This document shows positions 19,521 through 23,202 of a stretch of 23,202 bases of DNA, in pieces. Made by a program: the position numbers and the translations under genes. Each line of letters starts with the position of its first letter. Position 1 is the stretch's first letter. Source of the DNA: Folioceros fuciformis (taxonomy: Eukaryota; Anthocerotophyta; Anthocerotopsida; Anthocerotales); contig JBNGIO010006304.1 of NCBI GenBank assembly GCA_049999805.1, positions 1 through 23,202 of the forward strand, written 5' to 3'. A model generated the notes under the pieces. That model searched no databases, was not told the origin of the DNA, and worked only from the letters and a program-made list of their open reading frames with translations.

Positions 19521-20450
19521 CGATCGGGAGCAAGCTGGTCGGCCTCGGCAGTGGACAGGAACCTGACCTGAAGTCTTCGATCGCTGGTTACTGCGTGAAG
19601 CTGTTCACGCTCTTCCAGCCCGCCTGTTCTCACGCTTTGCTGGGGACTGCAAAAGTCAGAGTATCGGATGCAACGCTTTTCTCCTTGGGTGGCATGATTT
19701 GGTTGCTGACATCGGCTCTGCTGGGAATATGCCATTTCAGGAGGCCACATCCATCTGAACAGAACAACACTCTCTGATGAGAGCATCCTGAAGAGTACCA
19801 CACTAAAACTTTACACATACGTGCAGAAGGCCGGCAAATGTCATGGAAACCGTGGCAACGCAATACAATGAGATGATTTGGTCTTGCCTTAAGTTCTGTA
19901 AACCCTAACATTTTGCCTTACATGGAGCACTTATTAGTTTTAACCCATTGTCTGTTGAGAATACCCTGCCGTTATCGTTACGTCTTTCAGACACCCTAGA
20001 AGCATGTTCCAAGCTGCCACACTTGGATATCCAGCAGACCATTGGTAAAAGAGTCGACAGCACTTTGTGCAAAACAGTATGCTCATGCACTCTCCCGTTT
20101 GTCAAATCTGCTCCCCGCCCAATTCTTTCAGAGCTACTATGACTGACTTCGCACGTGATACACGCATCATGTGGTGGACGAGGCTGGAGCTTGCGCAAGG
20201 TATTCGGCTGAGAGGGGCACAATTTGGGGAATGAGAAGCGTAATGCCCCGACTCTACACAGCTTAGGGCTAGTCTTTGAGCCTTGTGCGCTGCAACTTGG
20301 TTCGGAACTAGATCAAGACACGGATCCCTTGAAAAGGGCACGAGTCCATTAAGGTCGCGGAAGGCTATGACGACACAAGGGAGTGGCAAAATTTTACTGG
20401 CAATTGCGATAACATACTGCATGTAGCACTGCGGAGAAGGTGCCCGAACC

Positions 20451-21203
20451 CTACTGGTCGTCGGACGGTGGCTGTGTGATGCCATACTTGAGCAACAGCT
20501 GGTTCAAATCCTGAGCTGAGGTGACCTGGTACTTGACACTGCCATCGGGACTTAGGCTCACTTCCGCCACCTCAAGCTTGTCGGACGACAGACTGGTACT
20601 ATCCATGGTCTTACTCAAGATCTTCAAAGCCAGCTGCACAGCTTCCTCTCTGGTGATGTCATCCTTGTAGTCCTGCTTCAACATGGACTGTGCAGCCTGG
20701 TTGTTGGCACCGATTGCACCCGCCTTCCAGCCTCCATAGTTGCCACTCGGATCACTCATGTAGAGCTGAAAGCCGAAGTTCTTGTCGTAACCTGCAAACA
20801 AAAACGAAACACCGAAGGGCCGCAGACCACCGAACTGCGTGTACCCTTGCTTGGTGTCACATAGCGCTTGCACCAGCTGCTCCACCGGCATCGGCTCCTG
20901 GTACTGGTAAGTAAACCGCTGAGCTTGCAACCTAGCCGTGTTGATGAGAATGTTAGCGTCTGCCATAATCCCGGCCACTGCGCAGGCTACATGGTCATCG
21001 ATCTTGTACATCTTCTCGGTAGACTTGGCCGTGGCCAGAAGCTTGGAAGTTACCATCTTCTCCGCAGCTAGCACCACCCCGTCCTTGGCCAAAATCCCTA
21101 TGGTCGCGCCAGCATTGCTGATGGCCTGCATAGCATACTCCACCTGGTAAAGTCTTCCCTCGGGGGAGAAGATGGTTGTCCTGGAATCATAGCGCCTTGA
21201 CAT
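20451..21203 (-). CDS. PAC1: 20S proteasome subunit alpha-4 (alpha type-4, PAC1)
   Basis: Complete single-exon coding sequence of 250 residues, the same length as Arabidopsis PAC1. The subunit is a structural, non-catalytic member of the outer alpha ring of the 20S core, which gates substrate entry and docks the 19S regulator, in nucleus and cytosol. The alpha-subunit N-terminal signature is intact: YDSRTT at 5-10 (the YDxR gate motif), then [16 protein letters not shown] at 12-27. GGLRPFGV lies at 125-132 and the Asp/Gln-rich C-terminus ends SDDQ. As expected for alpha subunits there is no processed catalytic Thr. The ATG at 21201-21203 begins the conserved MSRRYDSR, so the start is firm; the stop is TAG at 20451. 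No coding intron is present. A 5' UTR intron is likely, listed separately. No frameshift or missing residue is seen. Confidence 0.97.
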   Translation of the reverse strand: MSRRYDSRTTIFSPEGRLYQVEYAMQAISNAGATIGILAKDGVVLAAEKMVTSKLLATAKSTEKMYKIDDHVACAVAGIMADANILINTARLQAQRFTYQYQEPMPVEQLVQALCDTKQGYTQFGGLRPFGVSFLFAGYDKNFGFQLYMSDPSGNYGGWKAGAIGANNQAAQSMLKQDYKDDITREEAVQLALKILSKTMDSTSLSSDKLEVAEVSLSPDGSVKYQVTSAQDLNQLLLKYGITQPPSDDQ

Positions 21204-21277
21204 GGTTTCCAGTCTCCACGCTCAAGCACCAACCGAGCACACCCGCGAAGTACTTCCGTTGCAACACGCTAAGTTTC

Positions 21278-21528
21278 CTGGGCAAACAAAACTAAATTGA
21301 CAGGCTACTCAAAAGCCCCGAGCCGTGGTCTGGGGGAAGGACGACAGTCTGTGGCAGTAAAGTTTGGTGAGCAGCGGAGCGAGGGGGAGAGAGACGAGAT
21401 CCCTGAACGAACTCGGGCAACGTATCCTGGAAGCTAGGGTTCTGCGATCAAGTACCACAGACGGAGGCCCAGAATGGCCCGCGGGTTCGTTCACGGCTAC
21501 GACAAATGAATCGCATTTCGGTACTCAC
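21278..21528 (-). other. Probable 5' UTR intron of PAC1
   Basis: On the minus strand a good donor (ACC, then GTGAGT) at 21528 and a textbook acceptor (TTTGTTTGCCCAG before GAAAC) ending at 21278 define a 251-nt intron. The spliced leader would have 73 nt between the junction and the ATG. The upstream exon starts close to the assembly gap, so the promoter is probably in or beyond the gap. Confidence 0.55.
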
Positions 21529-21537
21529 GGTGGGATG

Positions 21538-21637
21538 NNNNNNNNNNNNNNNNNNNNNNNNNNNNNNNNNNNNNNNNNNNNNNNNNNNNNNNNNNNNNNN
21601 NNNNNNNNNNNNNNNNNNNNNNNNNNNNNNNNNNNNN
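21538..21637. other. Assembly gap (100 N)
   Basis: Exactly 100 N, placeholder size, about 335 bases upstream of the PAC1 start codon. It probably hides the PAC1 first exon and promoter. Composition differs on the two sides (mixed on the left, AT-rich on the right), so the join should be treated with caution. Confidence 0.98.
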
Positions 21638-22317
21638 TAGCTCAGCGTGCACATACGTGTATCACATTTCGTAAAATTAAATGGGTTTGGCATGTTTCTT
21701 TTTTTCCTTTGCATGAAGACTCCACTAGCTTCGTCGGGGAGATAGGTTTTCTCTTTTTTGTCTTGGATGCTAACTTATGCATGGACATCATTGTTATGTT
21801 TCTCGTAGAATACCTTGGTGTATGCTCTGCAATTAAATTGATAGCACAGAGATATCCATCAGCCATCGAGAACACACTCTCTCCCCTATCTTGGGAAATA
21901 CAACCTCAGCCCCATCATTTTTTAATGTGATGTTAAGATCTAATTCTCAAGTTGAAGCCTAATACAAGTAGACCAATATAATAGATCTAATTCAAGTATT
22001 TATCAAAATTTAAAAAATATTTAAAATATAGAAAGTATAAAATATCTTTTCTATATTGTGATGTATATTATTATATAATTTTAAATATATAAAAATTATT
22101 AATACTTAATATCATAATAATTTAAATAAAAATGAACTTTAAATTGGCCTTTAAAAAACGAGTAATTTCTACTTGTTTCAAAGATCAGCTAATCTGCTTT
22201 AAAACTTCTTTCTCAATTTGTTGTAAATTCTTAACTATATACATAAAATTGGTGATTTATTTAATTGAGAAAACAAGATGGAGAAACCCATCTAGTCCTA
22301 TAGAAAGAGATAAACCA
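21638..22317. other. AT-rich non-coding stretch
   Basis: Very AT-rich, especially 21950-22130 where TATAAAATAT-type words dominate. No coding or RNA gene is recognised. It may be the 3' flank of the transposon relic to its right, but I could not find an inverted terminal repeat. Confidence 0.45.
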
Positions 22318-23202
22318 TGACAGGACCACTAGGCCTTTCTTGATAATATTCTTTAGAAGAATTTTCAATGTCGGCAACTTCATTTTCGAGTGGAGATTAT
22401 ATAAAAGCCCATATATCATCTACATTCAGAGTAGAAAAGATAGCACATGCATTTGTCATCTCATAATTAATAAATTCTTGTGTAGACATAGTAGGGTTCA
22501 ATCCTATTGTTTTGAGTTCCAAATACCTAAGGTTTTCAGGTGCAAATTGAACAAAAGCTCATATATCATCTACATCGGGAGTAGAAAGGATAGCACGTGC
22601 ATTTATCACCTCATAATCAACAAATTCTTATGCAGACATAGTAGAAGTCGATCCTCTTGTTTCAAGTCCTAAATCCCTTAACTAACAAAGAAGCATTTAT
22701 ATTTTTGCATAATCTATATGGAACAAATCTTCACATATTGCTTGGTTGTCTTGCTATTGCTATCATCATTGTCAATATTCCATGTCTCAAAACAACTTGA
22801 TTCAAGTTTATATCCGACACGCTACCACTTGCTCTCTCTTGTTATAGTCTAGAGTGTTTTCAACAATTTCTAATGATTTTCTGTTTAACATCGATACGCC
22901 AAGCTTTTTCCAACATAGTCACAGCATGATACACATTAATAAGAGGAGAATTACCATTTTAGATTTCTTGGATTTGATGCCAAACAACCCTTTTCCTATA
23001 CTTAGCATGCATTATATTAATGTAGGCTAAGTATATATTATTATAATTATTATCATGTCTATATCTATGGGTTGGTAATGAGTTGTGACATTAAGAGGAA
23101 AAAATCCAACCCTTGTAATTTGAAGCCTACTATGTGTCTCAACTAATAGTTTATAAACATAAGCATTATCCAAAAAAAGCAAGACATTAGTATGACCCTT
23201 AG
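22318..23202 (-). pseudogene. Decayed Tigger/pogo-type DDE transposase (partial)
   Basis: Read on minus from the right edge, conceptual translation gives the C-terminal half of a DDE_1-type (CENP-B/Tigger-like) transposase. VLLFLDNA (catalytic Asp at 23168-23170) is followed by RVGFFPLNVTTHYQPID with the third acidic residue as Asp at 23063-23065. A frameshift then leads to HAKYRKRVVWHQIQE, and INVYHAVTMLEKAW with IIRNC-stop-KHSRL matches the family's conserved helical segment (iDvldAi...AWe...TIrNCW-H). Stops interrupt the frame (for example TGA at 22860-22862 where the family has Trp). Next comes a tail containing EFINYE and NVDDIWAFI, duplicated once. The element continues beyond 23202, so the N-terminal HTH part and the first Asp are not visible. 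It is non-functional as read. Confidence 0.75.
22403..22678 (-). repeat. 150-bp (50-codon) duplication in the transposase tail
   Basis: Sequence around 22403-22530 recurs at about 22553-22678 with an offset of exactly 150 bases (for example ATATATCATCTACAT at 22411 and 22561). In the transposase frame the copies read TMSTQEFINYEMTNACAIF and TMSA-stop-EFVDYEVINARAI, so the unit is 50 codons and the duplication kept the frame. Many of the differences are conservative or silent, with a few stops. Confidence 0.8.

Larger units (their letters stand above)
17654..20450. other. Intergenic stretch with AT-rich core, no gene recognised
   Basis: The first part should hold the promoter of the transporter gene. 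About 18.55-19.1 kb is AT-rich, with a TATA-like TATATATAG near 18572 and a 35-bp tandem duplication. Around 19.4-19.8 kb composition rises again and a 90-codon plus frame begins at the retrotransposon-like motif at 19505. I recognise no protein domain. The last few hundred bases before 20451 should include the PAC1 3' UTR. Confidence 0.45.

Overview
The window is nuclear DNA from a land plant or a close streptophyte relative. A plant-type sialyltransferase-like protein (SIA1/MGP2 group), a plant-type 20S proteasome alpha-4 subunit (PAC1) and a UDP-galactose transporter 5-like protein all read as plant. Spliced genes, GT-AG introns and no bacterial operon logic confirm a nuclear eukaryotic genome. 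Introns in the two spliced genes are compact (75 to about 220 nt), which would suit a seedless plant or streptophyte alga, but the species cannot be named from this sequence. Two runs of exactly 100 N (2036-2135, 21538-21637) are assembly gaps.

Layout. 1-402 (+) is the 3' end of a gene cut by the window edge; its protein tail is low-complexity (Gln, His, Gly) and ends in an EAR-like DLELTL motif. 403-5229 is GC-rich, repeat-laden sequence with no gene I can support. 5302-6018 (+) is an unrecognised open frame: a Gly-Pro repeat followed by a charged coiled coil. 7159-8517 (-) is an apparently intronless SIA1/MGP2-like GT29 gene, preceded by GC-rich upstream sequence with a CCAAT cluster near 9.56 kb. 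8.6-12.1 kb has no recognisable gene but holds small tandem repeats. 12099-12489 is a MITE-like inverted-repeat element with a 4-bp target duplication.

12898-15284 (-) and 15646-17653 (-) are two multi-exon genes lying head to tail, 361 nt apart. I assembled each by hand from 11 coding exons. The first encodes a FAM185A-like, DUF4097-type beta-solenoid protein of about 408 residues with a mitochondrial-looking N-terminus. The second encodes a 357-residue SLC35B/UTR5-like nucleotide-sugar transporter. 17.7-20.4 kb is non-coding with an AT-rich core and a retrotransposon-primer-site-like motif. 20451-21203 (-) is a complete, intron-free PAC1 coding sequence with a probable 5' UTR intron. The AT-rich right end (from about 21.9 kb) carries a decayed Tigger/pogo-type DDE transposase running off the edge at 23202, with a 150-bp duplication in its tail.

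The recognised genes are unrelated housekeeping or endomembrane functions (Golgi glycosylation, sugar-nucleotide transport, proteasome, probable mitochondrial protein) and do not form one pathway cluster. I found no new defence or biosynthetic system. The most rewarding items are the FAM185A-like gene with its 19-22-residue rungs, the Tigger relic, the MITE, the unknown Gly-Pro/coiled-coil frame, and the unusual number of unrelated period-6 repeats.
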